A DNA stretch of 64,000 bases from Saccharopolyspora kobensis. Its GTDB lineage: Bacteria > Actinomycetota > Actinomycetes > Mycobacteriales > Pseudonocardiaceae. The stretch lies in contig NZ_FNVB01000006.1 in the NCBI RefSeq assembly GCF_900108315.1, forward strand, positions 206,180-270,179, written 5' to 3'. The notes under the pieces are model-generated. The model saw nothing but the letters and a program-made list of their open reading frames with translations. It was not told where the DNA came from and ran no database searches. Shown here in pieces: positions 34,604 to 43,707 of the stretch (within the stretch, counting starts at the first letter, position 1; each line of letters opens with the position of its first letter). The position numbers and the translations under genes were made by a program.

Positions 34604-35098
34604 TCAGTCGCCGGGGCGGTTCGGGTTGGTGGAGATGGGCGGGTCGGCCTGGAGCTGGTCGCCGACCAGGCGGATCGTGTGCTGGGTCGGCGTGCCGCTC
34701 GGGCAGCAGCCCGGGTCGTCGGCGTTGTAGACCGGGAATTCGACCCGGACCGCGGTGCCGTCCTGGGAGAGGATCCGCATCATTCCGATGTCGCCCGTCT
34801 GCTGCGCCAGCCGCTGCCCGTCGAAGAAGAACAGGGCCTGGCAGCGGCCGTTCGCGCTGCCCGTGCACATCGCCTGGATCACCCGGACCGGCCCGGCCAG
34901 CTCGCCGTCCGGCGGCGTGGGTGTGTAGCCCGCCGCTTCGATCTGGGCGAGCGCGGCGGCGAGGTCGAAGCTCTCGACGACGGGCTGGCTCGTCGCGGGA
35001 GCCGGAGGCGGCGGCGCGGCCTTCTCGGGCTCAGCGGCCTGACCGCAGCCGACGAGCAGAACGGCGAGCAGGGACAGCAATCCCGCAGTACGACGCAC
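34604..35098 (-). CDS. LppP/LprE-type lipoprotein
   Basis: A 164-residue lipoprotein: signal LLSLLAVLLVGC with the lipid-accepting Cys near 19, an Ala/Pro-rich linker, then the LppP/LprE domain. It is recognisable by VRVIQAMCTGSANGRCQALFF and the Cys-rich ADDPGCCPSGTPTQH near the end. Mycobacterial LppP and LprE are envelope proteins of unclear function. GTG 35098 follows GGAGGA at suitable spacing; the long frame upstream is translated from the palindrome repeat. Confidence 0.85.
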   Translation of the reverse strand: MRRTAGLLSLLAVLLVGCGQAAEPEKAAPPPPAPATSQPVVESFDLAAALAQIEAAGYTPTPPDGELAGPVRVIQAMCTGSANGRCQALFFFDGQRLAQQTGDIGMMRILSQDGTAVRVEFPVYNADDPGCCPSGTPTQHTIRLVGDQLQADPPISTNPNRPGD

Positions 35099-35178
35099 CA
35101 AATCCTCCGAAGTCCGATCTCCCCGGGTGGGACGCGCCGCGCAGTCGTTCCGTTCCACCTCCGCCCGAACGCGAAGAG

Positions 35179-35266
35179 CTCCGTTTCCCCTGGTCAGTCC
35201 CCGTGAGTGCTTTGGGGTGCCATAGCGCCCCAAAGCGCTCACGGTCCTTGACCTGCGGAAACGGAG
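35179..35266. repeat. GTGAGTGCTTTGGGG palindrome with extended arms (copy 2)
   Basis: The inner hairpin (35201-35244) is the same as at 26969 and 55331. Here pairing extends further outward: CTCCGTTTCC on the left with GGAAACGGAG on the right, and CTGGTCAG with TTGACCTG. Total span is about 88 bases, upstream of the lipoprotein gene. Confidence 0.85.
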
Positions 35267-35308
35267 TTCGGATCGCGGACTTGGGCATCGGTGCCGACCA
35301 CGGCGCGG

Positions 35309-35752
35309 TCACTCGCGGAAGACGACCCACTTGAGCATCACGAAGTTGATCAGGGTGCCGAGGCCCTGACCGATGATCCAGCACAGCGTGACCAGCCACG
35401 GCGTTCCTTCCGCGCCCGTCATCATCACCAGCAGCTGGTTCGTTCCCCAGTTCACGAAGAACGTCACGATGTAGACGAGGGCGAAGCCACCGGCCTTGGC
35501 CTTGGTGTTCCCGGTGTTCGCGCCCTGGAAGGTGAGCTTGCGGTTGATCAAGTAGGACGCGGAGGTGCCGAGGATGAAGCTGATCCCCCTGGACAGCCAC
35601 ACCGGCCACCCGAGCACGCCCAGCATGAGCGAGTAGGTGCCGAAGTCGATGATGGCGCAGCCACCGCCGATTACGACGAATCGGATAAGCTGGTTCACAA
35701 CGCCCAGGCGCTTGGGCTCCGTCTGGTCCGTCTGGGCTTCGGCCACGGCCAC
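35309..35752 (-). CDS. GtrA family membrane protein, Rv3789-like
   Basis: A 147-residue GtrA protein with four hydrophobic helices: LIRFVVIGGGCAIIDFGTYSL, SRGISFILGTSASYLINRKLTF, FALVYIVTFFVNWGTNQLL and IIGQGLGTLINFVMLKWVVF. Rv3789, beside dprE1 in M. tuberculosis, was proposed to flip decaprenyl-phospho-arabinose or to act as an anchor in AG assembly. Here the gene is divergent from dprE1 rather than co-directional. GTG 35752 is preceded by GAGGTGA. Confidence 0.9.
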   Translation of the reverse strand: MAVAEAQTDQTEPKRLGVVNQLIRFVVIGGGCAIIDFGTYSLMLGVLGWPVWLSRGISFILGTSASYLINRKLTFQGANTGNTKAKAGGFALVYIVTFFVNWGTNQLLVMMTGAEGTPWLVTLCWIIGQGLGTLINFVMLKWVVFRE

Positions 35753-35951
35753 TGGTTCACCTCGGGATCGACGACAGGTCGTTCGGCGTCCAGGGCTTCG
35801 TCGCTCCGGAGCACCCGGCTGGGCGCCGAAGACGCGGGGGCTCGAACTCCGCACACGTCCCGGGCGAGTGTAGCGATGACGCATCGCACACCGCCGCGGA
35901 CCGCGCGCACCCGCGGCTGTCGGCCACCGCTGCGCGGATAGACTCGGCTGG

Positions 35952-37316
35952 GTGGGATCGGTAAAGGACGAGCTTCAGACGCTGACCGGCTGGGGGCGCA
36001 CCGCGCCGACCCGGGCCCGCGTCGTCAGCACCCCGGACGTCGAGGCGATCTCGAAAGCCGTCCGCGAGGCAGGTCCGCGCGGTGTCATCGCCCGCGGCCT
36101 GGGGCGCAGCTACGGCGACCCGTCGCAGAACGCGGGCGGCACCGTCATCGACATGACCGCCCTCGACCGGGTGCACCTGATCGACGTGGACGACGCGACG
36201 GTGGTCGTGGACGCCGGTGTGTCGCTCGACACCCTGATGCGCCGGCTGCTGCCGCACGGGCTGTGGATCCCGGTGCTGCCCGGCACCCGCCAGGTCACCG
36301 TCGGCGGCGCGATCGGTTCCGACATCCACGGCAAGAACCACCACTCGCAGGGCTCGTTCGGCAGCCACGTGCTGGCGCTGGACCTGCTCACCGCCGACGG
36401 CGAGGTCCGCACGCTGACCCCGGACGGCGAGGGCTCCGAGCTGTTCTGGGCCACCGTCGGCGGGATGGGCCTGACCGGCATCATCCTCAAGGCGACGATC
36501 AAGCTCAAGCGCGTCGAGACGGCCTACTTCCTGGTCGACAACGTGCAGACCAAGAACCTGGACGAGCTGATCGAGCACTTCACCGACGGCTCGGACGACA
36601 ACTACGTCTACTCGGTGGCCTGGTTCGACTCGCTGGCCCGCGGCGACAAGCTGGGCCGCGCGCTGCTGACCCGCGGCAACTCGGCCACCATCGAGGACCT
36701 GCCGAAGAAGCTGCGCAAGGACCCGCTGAAGTTCAACGCGCCGCAGCTGATGACCGCCCCGCCGATCTTCCCGAACGGGCTGGTCAACAAGCTCACCATC
36801 ACCGCGTTCAACGAGGTCTGGTACCGCAAGGCGCCGACCAGGTTCGGCCTCGTGCAGAACATCACCCAGTTCTTCCACCCGCTCGACCTGGTCGGCGAGT
36901 GGAACCGGGTGTACGGCCCGAACGGCTTCCTGCAGTACCAGTTCATGGTGCCGTTCGGCCAGGAGGCGATGTTCCGCCGCTCCATCGACAAGATCAGCGC
37001 ATCGGGTCACGTGTCCTTCCTGAACGTGCTCAAGACGTTCGGCGAGGGCAACCAGGCCCCGATGTCGTTCCCCCGCAAGGGCTGGACGCTCACCGTCGAC
37101 ATCCCCATCACACCGGGCCTGGACCGGCTGTGCACGGAGCTGGACGAGATGGTCCTGGAGGCAGGCGGCCGCCTGTACCTGGCCAAGGAGTCCCGCACCA
37201 CGGCGGAGATGATCGAGCAGATGTACCCGCGCATCGGCGAGTGGCGCAAGATCCGCGCCGCCGTCGACCCGGAGGGCGTCTTCCACTCCGACCTGTCCCG
37301 GAGGCTTGACCTGTGA
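35952..37316 (+). CDS. DprE1-like oxidoreductase, copy A (Cys to Thr at BTZ site)
   Basis: A 454-residue VAO-family FAD enzyme closely resembling decaprenylphosphoryl-ribose 2'-oxidase DprE1: [33 protein letters not shown] (active-site His region) and [13 protein letters not shown] (Lys matching K418 of the M. tuberculosis enzyme). The position of the mycobacterial Cys387, in the segment GWxxCxDxPI, is Thr381 here ([10 protein letters not shown]). It overlaps the next paralogue by four bases. Either copy could be the true DprE1; copy B is closer to the mycobacterial sequence. Copy A may have a different substrate or be a partner subunit. Confidence 0.88.
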   Translation: MGSVKDELQTLTGWGRTAPTRARVVSTPDVEAISKAVREAGPRGVIARGLGRSYGDPSQNAGGTVIDMTALDRVHLIDVDDATVVVDAGVSLDTLMRRLLPHGLWIPVLPGTRQVTVGGAIGSDIHGKNHHSQGSFGSHVLALDLLTADGEVRTLTPDGEGSELFWATVGGMGLTGIILKATIKLKRVETAYFLVDNVQTKNLDELIEHFTDGSDDNYVYSVAWFDSLARGDKLGRALLTRGNSATIEDLPKKLRKDPLKFNAPQLMTAPPIFPNGLVNKLTITAFNEVWYRKAPTRFGLVQNITQFFHPLDLVGEWNRVYGPNGFLQYQFMVPFGQEAMFRRSIDKISASGHVSFLNVLKTFGEGNQAPMSFPRKGWTLTVDIPITPGLDRLCTELDEMVLEAGGRLYLAKESRTTAEMIEQMYPRIGEWRKIRAAVDPEGVFHSDLSRRLDL

Positions 37317-38677
37317 CCGCAGCACTGGAGACCAAGGAACTGATGGGCTGGGCCCGCACCGCTCCTTCGCGGGCGCGCGTGCTCAGCACCACGGACCTCG
37401 ACGCGATCGCGGAGGCGGTCCGCACGGCCGACGAGCGCGGCGTCATCGCCCGCGGTCTGGGCCGCAGCTACGGCGACGTCGCGCAGAACGCCGGCGGCAC
37501 CGTCATCGACATGACGCGGCTGAACCGGATCCACGAGATCGACCCGGACACCGCGATCGTCGACCTCGACGCCGGTGTCAGCCTGGACCAGCTGATGAAG
37601 GCGGCGCTGCCGCACGGCCTGTGGGTCCCGGTGCTGCCGGGCACCCGCCAGGTGACCATCGGCGGCGCGATCGCCAACGACATCCACGGCAAGAACCACC
37701 ACAGCGCGGGCAGCTTCGGCAACCACGTGGTGTCGATGGACCTGCTCACCGCGGACGGCGAGATCCGCACGCTGACGCCGGAGGGCCCGGAAGCGGAGCT
37801 GTTCTGGGCGACCGTCGCGGGCATCGGGCTGACCGGCATCATCCTCCGGGCCAAGATCCAGATGACCCGGACCGAGACCGCGTACTTCATCGCCGACGTC
37901 GACCGGACGGCCAACCTCGACGAGACGATCGAGCTGTTCAGCGACGGCTCCGACGAGAAGTACACCTACTCCTCGGCGTGGTTCGACACGATCTCCACCG
38001 GTCCGAAGCTGGGCCGCGCCGCGTTCGGCCGCGGCTCGCTGGCCACGGTCGACCAGCTGCCGCCGAAGCTGCGCGCGAACCCGCTGAAGTTCGACGCGCC
38101 GCAGCTGCTGACGCTGCCGGACATCTTCCCGCCCGGGCTGGCCAACAAGCTCTCGTTCACCGCCATCGGCGAGCTGTACTACCGCAAGACCCCGAAGCGC
38201 GGCCGGGACCTGATCCAGAACCTCACCGCCTTCTACCACCCGCTCGACCTGTTCGGCGAGTGGAACCGGGCCTACGGCTCCCAGGGCTTCCTGCAGTACC
38301 AGTTCTCCCTGCCCTACGGCAAGGAGGAGGACCTCAAGCGGATCACCCGCAAGGTCGCGCACTCCGGGCACGTCTCGTTCCTCAACGTCATCAAGAAGAT
38401 GGGCGAGGGCAACCGGGCGCCGCTGTCCTACCCGCACCCGGGTTGGCTGGTGTGCCTGGACTTCCCGATCGTCAACGGGCTGGGCCGGTTCTGCACCGAG
38501 CTCGACGAGGACATCCTCGCGCTCGGCGGCCGGCTGTACACCGCGAAGGACTCCCGGACCACCGCGGAGACCTTCCACACGATGTACCCGCGGGTGGAGG
38601 AGTTCCGGAAGATCCGCCAGACCGTTGACCCCGAAGGCATTTTCGCTTCAGACATGAGCCGGAGGCTTGAGCTGTGA
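37313..38677 (+). CDS. dprE1: Decaprenylphosphoryl-ribose 2'-oxidase DprE1, copy B
   Basis: A 454-residue FAD enzyme. It matches mycobacterial DprE1 closely at the C-terminus: [21 protein letters not shown] keeps the benzothiazinone-target Cys (Cys381 here), and [18 protein letters not shown] keeps the catalytic Lys, ending [11 protein letters not shown]. The FAD-binding segments [16 protein letters not shown] and [14 protein letters not shown] are intact. It oxidises decaprenyl-phospho-ribose to the 2-keto form for DprE2. The middle gene of a tightly overlapping trio, copy A-copy B-dprE2. Confidence 0.95.
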   Translation: MTAALETKELMGWARTAPSRARVLSTTDLDAIAEAVRTADERGVIARGLGRSYGDVAQNAGGTVIDMTRLNRIHEIDPDTAIVDLDAGVSLDQLMKAALPHGLWVPVLPGTRQVTIGGAIANDIHGKNHHSAGSFGNHVVSMDLLTADGEIRTLTPEGPEAELFWATVAGIGLTGIILRAKIQMTRTETAYFIADVDRTANLDETIELFSDGSDEKYTYSSAWFDTISTGPKLGRAAFGRGSLATVDQLPPKLRANPLKFDAPQLLTLPDIFPPGLANKLSFTAIGELYYRKTPKRGRDLIQNLTAFYHPLDLFGEWNRAYGSQGFLQYQFSLPYGKEEDLKRITRKVAHSGHVSFLNVIKKMGEGNRAPLSYPHPGWLVCLDFPIVNGLGRFCTELDEDILALGGRLYTAKDSRTTAETFHTMYPRVEEFRKIRQTVDPEGIFASDMSRRLEL

Positions 38678-39429
38678 TCGACGCCGTTGGAAACCCGCAG
38701 TCCCTGCTGCTGCTCGGCGGCACCTCCGACATCGCGCTGGCGACGGCCGAGAAGTACGCCGCTCAGCGGCCGCTGCGGATCGTGCTGGCCGCCCGCGAGT
38801 CGGAGCGCCTGGACGCCGCCGCCGAGCGGCTGCGCAAGACCGGCAGCACCGTGGTGACCGTGCCGTTCGAGGCGCGCAAGATCGAAACGCACGCCGAGGT
38901 CATCGACAAGGCCTTCGCCGAGGGCGACATCGACATCACGCTGGTGGCGTTCGGCGTCCAGGGCGACAACGAGCAGGGCTGGACCGACGTCGAGACCGCC
39001 CGCGAGATGGCCGAGGTCAACTACGTCGCCCCGATGACGCTGGGCGTGCGGCTGGCCGAGAAGCTGCGCAAGCAGGGCCACGGCCACCTGGTCGTGATGT
39101 CCTCGCCGGCCGCCGAGCGCGCTCGCCGCTCGAACTTCGTCTACGGCTCGTCGAAGGCCGGTCTGGACACGTTCTTCAGCGGCCTGACCTACGCGCTGGA
39201 CGGCTCCGGCGTGAAGGTCACCGTGGTGCGCCCGAACTACGTGCACACCAAGCTGACCGAGGGCATCAAGCCCGCGCCGATGGCCCAGCAGCCGGAGCAG
39301 GTCGCCGAGGTGATCGTGGACGCGGTCCGCAAGGGCAAGGAGCAGGTCTGGGCCCCGGCCCAGATGCGCTGGGTGATGACGGTCCTGCGGCACCTCCCGC
39401 GCGTCATCTTCCGCCGCCTGCCGTTCTGA
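38674..39429 (+). CDS. dprE2: Decaprenylphosphoryl-2-keto-ribose reductase DprE2
   Basis: A 251-residue short-chain dehydrogenase: [19 protein letters not shown] (modified Gly-rich motif, as in DprE2), [13 protein letters not shown], the catalytic Ser in [26 protein letters not shown] and the YxxxK motif YGSSK. It reduces the 2-keto intermediate to decaprenyl-phospho-arabinose, the donor for the Emb enzymes. It overlaps dprE1 by four bases (GTGA). aftA, the next gene in M. tuberculosis, is not present here. Confidence 0.95.
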   Translation: MIDAVGNPQSLLLLGGTSDIALATAEKYAAQRPLRIVLAARESERLDAAAERLRKTGSTVVTVPFEARKIETHAEVIDKAFAEGDIDITLVAFGVQGDNEQGWTDVETAREMAEVNYVAPMTLGVRLAEKLRKQGHGHLVVMSSPAAERARRSNFVYGSSKAGLDTFFSGLTYALDGSGVKVTVVRPNYVHTKLTEGIKPAPMAQQPEQVAEVIVDAVRKGKEQVWAPAQMRWVMTVLRHLPRVIFRRLPF

Positions 39430-39992
39430 GAGTCCTTCCAGACTCATCGAGCGACGGGGTCGCCGCGGTTCGTCCCGGCGGCCCCGTTCGTCTTTCCGGG
39501 TGTACGGAATGTCCGTCCATAACGTTTTGGTCTTTCAGGCAACGTTCCCGAGTCCGGATGCGATCTCCACTGTGACGGCGCCGTTGCGCCGCCCCGATGG
39601 CTTCCCGACGCGCTGCGCGCTGGGGGAAGGCGGATGCCTGGAGAAGTGGGGTTCACCGGGTAACCGTGTCCGTGGGCCCTCCACCTGCCCTGTTGTCCGG
39701 GGGGCCCACGGAGCTTCGCCGCACCAGCTGCTCGCCGGGCGAGAACGCCGAAGTCACCACGTCCAGCAGCGCCACGCCCCGACCCGCCCGTGCACGGACC
39801 GGAGGGCGATGGCCAGCGCCGCCGCGAAGGACGGGATCGACCGCGCTCCAGGAGGCGTTCGCCATCCTGTTGGCGCCCATGCGGGCGCCGCGATCCCCGG
39901 TCGCCGAACATTCGCGAAAACCCCCGGAACGCCGGGCAACCGGAACGCCCCGCCGCGCGATCAATGGTTGACCGAGCGAAAAGGGGTTTCGC
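39430..39992. other. Intergenic region between dprE2 and the LGFP gene
   Basis: No intact gene. It contains a possible remnant of a regulator on the minus strand (separate entry) and an AT-leaning stretch around 39505-39545 (CCATAACGTTTTGG) that could be a promoter. The plus-strand frames look non-coding. Confidence 0.4.
39653..39880 (-). pseudogene. Possible LacI-type regulator C-terminal remnant
   Basis: A 75-codon open stretch whose end (VALLDVVTSAFSPGEQLVRR followed by SSVGPP) resembles the C-terminal tail of LacI-family regulators, where a ..L(V)xRxSxxPP motif is usual. There is no N-terminal HTH or core, and the open frame upstream is antisense to the LGFP gene. It could also be coincidence; confidence is low. 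Confidence 0.25.
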
Positions 39993-41330
39993 GTGACCGC
40001 AAGAAGAATCGCGGCGTCGACCGCCGCGGCAGCAGCACTCGCCCTGGCCGTGACCGCACCCGCAGCGGCGCAGGACGAGCCGATCACGGCACCGCATTCC
40101 TCGACACCGGCGCCGACCACGGCACCGCACCCTTCGACACCGGCGCCGACCACGGCACCGGACTCCTCGACATCCGCGCCGACCACGGCACCGGACTCCT
40201 CGACGCCGACCACGGCCCCGGGAACTTCGACGCCCGCGCCGGACTCGTCGACGTCGGTGCCGACCACGTCGGCGACCGCCGAACCGGATCCGGGCGACGG
40301 CGCGATCCAGCAGCGCTACGAGTCGATGTCCGAGCAGGAACGCGCGGAGGTCGGCGAGCCCGTCGGCGGCGAGGTGGTGGCCGACGAGGGCCTGCGCTGG
40401 CAGGAGTTCACCTACGCCCGCTTCTACTGGACGCCGGACACCGGGGTCACCGTCGTGCGCGGCATGATCTACCAGCGGTTCCTGGACCTGGGCGGGCACG
40501 ACGAGCTCGGTGTGCCGATCACCGACGAGCTGGCCAGCAGCGGTGGGGGTCGCTACAGCGACTTCCTCTCCGCCGACGGCGCGGTGCACTCGGCGATCTA
40601 CTTCTCGACCCGCACCGGTGCGCACCTCGTCGTCGGGCCGATCCTGGAGCACTTCCGCGCGCTGGGCGAGGACGCCCACTTCGGGTACCCGGCGACCGAC
40701 ACCCGGCTGACGCCGGACGCGTTCGGCGCCTACAACCACTTCGTGATGCCGGGTTCCTCCCGCCAGGACGCCTCGATCTACTGGACGCAGCCGACCGGGG
40801 CGAACGCGGTGCAGGGCGCGATCCGCGCGAAGTGGGCCGAAAGCGGTTGGGAGGCCGGGCCGTTGGGCTACCCGGTGACCGACGAGCTGACCGCACCGGA
40901 CGGTGTCGGCCGCTACAACCAGTTCAACGGTGACGGCGCCTTCCCGGCCGGGATCGTGTGGAGCCCGGAGACCGGCGCGCACTCGCTGCAGGGCGTCATC
41001 GCCCAGCGCTACATCGAGCTGAGCGGTCCGGGCGGCGTGCTCGGCTACCCGACCACCGACGAGCTGGGCACGCCGGACGGGCGCGGCCAGTACAACCACT
41101 TCACCGGCACCGGCGGGGCGTCGATCTACTGGACGCCGCAGACCGGCGCGCACGAGGTGTACGGCGGCATCCGCGTCCGCTGGGCGCAGCTCGGCTGGGA
41201 GCGCTCCTACCTGGGCTACCCGGTGAGCGGCGAGCACGACGTCGAGCGGGGCCGCGCGAGCGACTTCGAGCACGGCGTCATCGAGTGGCACCGCGACACC
41301 GGCGAGGTCGTCGACCGACCTACCCGGTGA
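39993..41330 (+). CDS. Secreted LGFP-repeat cell-wall protein
   Basis: A 445-residue exported protein: signal peptide (AASTAAAAALALAVTAPAAA), a Thr/Ser/Pro stalk at about residues 28-95 made from repeated APTTAP-type units, then a domain of several LGFP repeats (LGVPITDEL, FGYPATDT, LGYPVTDEL, LGYPTTDEL, LGYPVSGEH) interleaved with IYWTPQTGA-type strands. LGFP repeats occur in corynebacterial wall proteins such as the PS1-type mycolyltransferase tail, where they are thought to bind the wall. This one carries no enzyme domain and may attach to arabinogalactan. It lies next to dprE2. Confidence 0.88.
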   Translation: MTARRIAASTAAAAALALAVTAPAAAQDEPITAPHSSTPAPTTAPHPSTPAPTTAPDSSTSAPTTAPDSSTPTTAPGTSTPAPDSSTSVPTTSATAEPDPGDGAIQQRYESMSEQERAEVGEPVGGEVVADEGLRWQEFTYARFYWTPDTGVTVVRGMIYQRFLDLGGHDELGVPITDELASSGGGRYSDFLSADGAVHSAIYFSTRTGAHLVVGPILEHFRALGEDAHFGYPATDTRLTPDAFGAYNHFVMPGSSRQDASIYWTQPTGANAVQGAIRAKWAESGWEAGPLGYPVTDELTAPDGVGRYNQFNGDGAFPAGIVWSPETGAHSLQGVIAQRYIELSGPGGVLGYPTTDELGTPDGRGQYNHFTGTGGASIYWTPQTGAHEVYGGIRVRWAQLGWERSYLGYPVSGEHDVERGRASDFEHGVIEWHRDTGEVVDRPTR

Positions 41331-41482
41331 TCCACGGTGCGTGCGCGGTGATGGGGCGCGCCATCACCGCGCACGCACCCGTGTGAGCCAGGTCACCGCA
41401 CCCGCCGCGGAACTGCGTCCCCCGCCGCACGTCTTCCGAACAGAAAGCGTTGACGGCACTTCTTTCAGGGGAGACACGGGAA

Positions 41483-42028
41483 ATGCGCGCTCACACCATC
41501 GGCAAGACGCTGCTCGCGGCGACGGTCTGCGTCGTTTCGCTCAGCGCCTGCGGGAACCTCTCCGCGTCCGAAGAGGACGGTCGGACCGGTTCGGCGAGCC
41601 TGATCGCCGACGACGGTTCCGCCTCGTGCACGACGGAGCAGCTGGAACCGACCTTCGTGCTCGCCACCACCGGCAAGGTCGCCGGCCACGTCTCGGTCGC
41701 CAACACCGGCAGCGAACCCTGCGTGCTGGACGCCTCCCACCCGATCATCCAGTTCAACAACCGCGACGCCCTACCCATCGACGGCGTCACCTACCGGCAG
41801 GGCAACCCCGGCAGCGGCCCGATCACCCTCGCACCCGGCGAGTCCGCGGCCGCGGAGCTCGACTGGAACGACATGGGCCCGGAGTGCGTGGCCCGCGTCT
41901 GGGGGATGAGCCTCTCGGTCCGCCCGGAGGACCAGCCGAAGTCGGTGGACCCGCTGCTCAACGACAAGCCGTGGGTGTTCGACCTGTGCGGCGACGAGGT
42001 CACCGTGCACGGCTGGCAGAAGGTCTGA
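41483..42028 (+). CDS. Lipoprotein, DUF4232-like
   Basis: A 181-residue lipoprotein: signal TLLAATVCVVSLSAC with the lipidated Cys near 23, then a beta-sandwich-like domain with GHVSVANTGSEPCVLDASHPI, LAPGESAAAELDW and the ending CGDEVTVHGWQ. The NTGxxxCxL pattern fits the DUF4232 group of secreted actinobacterial proteins. Function unknown. Its stop lies three bases from the stop of the convergent GT-C gene. Confidence 0.8.
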   Translation: MRAHTIGKTLLAATVCVVSLSACGNLSASEEDGRTGSASLIADDGSASCTTEQLEPTFVLATTGKVAGHVSVANTGSEPCVLDASHPIIQFNNRDALPIDGVTYRQGNPGSGPITLAPGESAAAELDWNDMGPECVARVWGMSLSVRPEDQPKSVDPLLNDKPWVFDLCGDEVTVHGWQKV

Positions 42029-42031
42029 TCG

Positions 42032-43522
42032 TCACCGCTCCCGGGTTTCGAGGACGAGGTGGGCCTCGCCGGCCCAGGTCGAGGTGATGGTCCAGGCCCC
42101 GGCCGGACCCGGCTCCCGGCGCAGGGTGTGGGTGACCGGGCGCGGGGCCTCCGGGGTGAAGTTGCGGTAGTTGAACTCCAGCAGCGCGCGGACCGGCGGG
42201 CCGGCCGTCGCCAGCCGCTGGGCCAGCTGGTCGGGGAGGTAGCCGCGGTCGGAGAAGCCGTCGACCACCGCGCAGTCGCAGAAGTACGCGAGGGCACCGA
42301 TCTCGCCCGGGCTGGTGACCGTGCCCGTACCCACCAGGCGGCCGACCTCGGTGCCGACGCGGGCGTAGTCCGCCGCGCTCGCCCAGTTCGTCGTGATCGC
42401 GGACTCGCGCCACGGCGTCCCCTGCGCGGCCGCGAACCACGCCTGCGCGACGAGCAGGGCGCAGCCGAGCAGCAGTGAGAGCTCGCGCCGGATCGCCCCG
42501 AGCACACCGGCCAGCAGCAGCGAAAGCCCGATCATGCTCGGCGCGTAGTACCAGTGGTACGGCGGAACGCCCAGCAGCGTGTAGACGTAGTAGTGCGCGA
42601 CGCCGCCGATGCCGAGCAGCGCCCACGGCCACAACCGCACCGCGCGGCGGAACGGGCGCAGCGCGCACACCACCGGCAGAGCGACCAGCCCGAGCAGCGG
42701 CGGGATCAGCGAGATCACCACGGCCGTCGGGAAGACCTCGTGGTAGAGCCAGAGCCCGTTGCTGAAGTCCCAGTCGCCCCAGGACTTCTGCAGCTGCTTG
42801 ATGACCAATGTGTCCGGCACCGCGGATCCGAAGTAGAACCAGCTGAAGGTGAACCAGGGCAGCGCGATCGCGGCGGTGCTCAGCAGCCAGCGCCACCAGC
42901 CGCGCCACAGCGCAGGCCTGCCGACCAGCACCACCAGCACGAAGACCGCCAGGTCCAGCCTGGTCAGCGCGAGCAGCCCGGCCGCCACTCCGAACAGGAC
43001 CGGCCTGACCTGCACCGATGCCAGCAGCAACAGCCCGAGCAGCGCCGCGGCCAGCGTCATCTCCAAACCGACCGACGAGAGCACCAGCGGATTGCCCGCG
43101 ACCAGCAGCGCGCCCAGCGGCCCCACCCAGCCGGGCAGCCCCGAGCGGCGAGCAGCGGCGCGCAACAGCAGCGCCAGCGCGATGTTGGCCAGGACGAACA
43201 CCGCGCCCAGGGCGACGACGGGCTGCCGCAGCACCGCCGTGAACGCGGCGAGGACGAGCACGTTCAGCGGTGCGGTCGCGGAGTTCGACACCTCCCCACC
43301 GATCAGGCCCCAGTGCCCGTGGAACGCCAGGTTCCGGGCGTAGCTCAGAGTGATGTAGGCGTCATCGATCAGGGCACCGTGCACCACCCAGAAAACCACC
43401 GCAGCGACCGCCCCGACGACCACCGTCCACACCGGCCAGCCGCTCCGGACCCGCTGCTCGCCCTGGTCGACGCGGGTCCAACCGTGGTCCGGGCGCAACG
43501 CGGCACCCTCTGCAACACGCAC
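42032..43522 (-). CDS. GT-C membrane glycosyltransferase, AftB-like topology
   Basis: A 496-residue integral membrane protein with about ten hydrophobic helices. The first extracytoplasmic loop holds DDAYITLSYARNLAFHG, the DD motif of lipid-sugar-dependent GT-C enzymes, followed by GGEVSNSATAPLNVL. That pattern (acidic pair, RNL, then a small-residue loop) is shared with AftB of mycobacteria, which adds terminal beta-1,2-arabinofuranose. A soluble C-terminal domain of about 110 residues follows. Location between the emb genes supports a role in arabinan or another wall polysaccharide, but donor and acceptor are inferred only. A GGAGGGG precedes the GTG start. Confidence 0.75.
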   Translation of the reverse strand: MRVAEGAALRPDHGWTRVDQGEQRVRSGWPVWTVVVGAVAAVVFWVVHGALIDDAYITLSYARNLAFHGHWGLIGGEVSNSATAPLNVLVLAAFTAVLRQPVVALGAVFVLANIALALLLRAAARRSGLPGWVGPLGALLVAGNPLVLSSVGLEMTLAAALLGLLLLASVQVRPVLFGVAAGLLALTRLDLAVFVLVVLVGRPALWRGWWRWLLSTAAIALPWFTFSWFYFGSAVPDTLVIKQLQKSWGDWDFSNGLWLYHEVFPTAVVISLIPPLLGLVALPVVCALRPFRRAVRLWPWALLGIGGVAHYYVYTLLGVPPYHWYYAPSMIGLSLLLAGVLGAIRRELSLLLGCALLVAQAWFAAAQGTPWRESAITTNWASAADYARVGTEVGRLVGTGTVTSPGEIGALAYFCDCAVVDGFSDRGYLPDQLAQRLATAGPPVRALLEFNYRNFTPEAPRPVTHTLRREPGPAGAWTITSTWAGEAHLVLETRER

Positions 43523-43707
43523 TCGCGCACTCCCCTCCGCTCGACGTGTGCACGCCGCTGCGGACGGGTTCGTTGCCCCGATCGGGGAACTTGTTGTGTG
43601 ATGCCTATCGTCAGTCGGCCGGACGAATTCGGCGCGCGGCAGCGGTGTTCGCGCAACACGTTCGACAGGATTACCCGCGGCGCCCCAGCGAAACGCCGGG
43701 AGGACTT

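Noticed and set aside
35098..35242. N-terminal extension of the LppP/LprE-type lipoprotein
   Set aside because: The extra residues are translated from the palindrome repeat and would place the signal peptide internally; GTG 35098 has a proper ribosome binding site.
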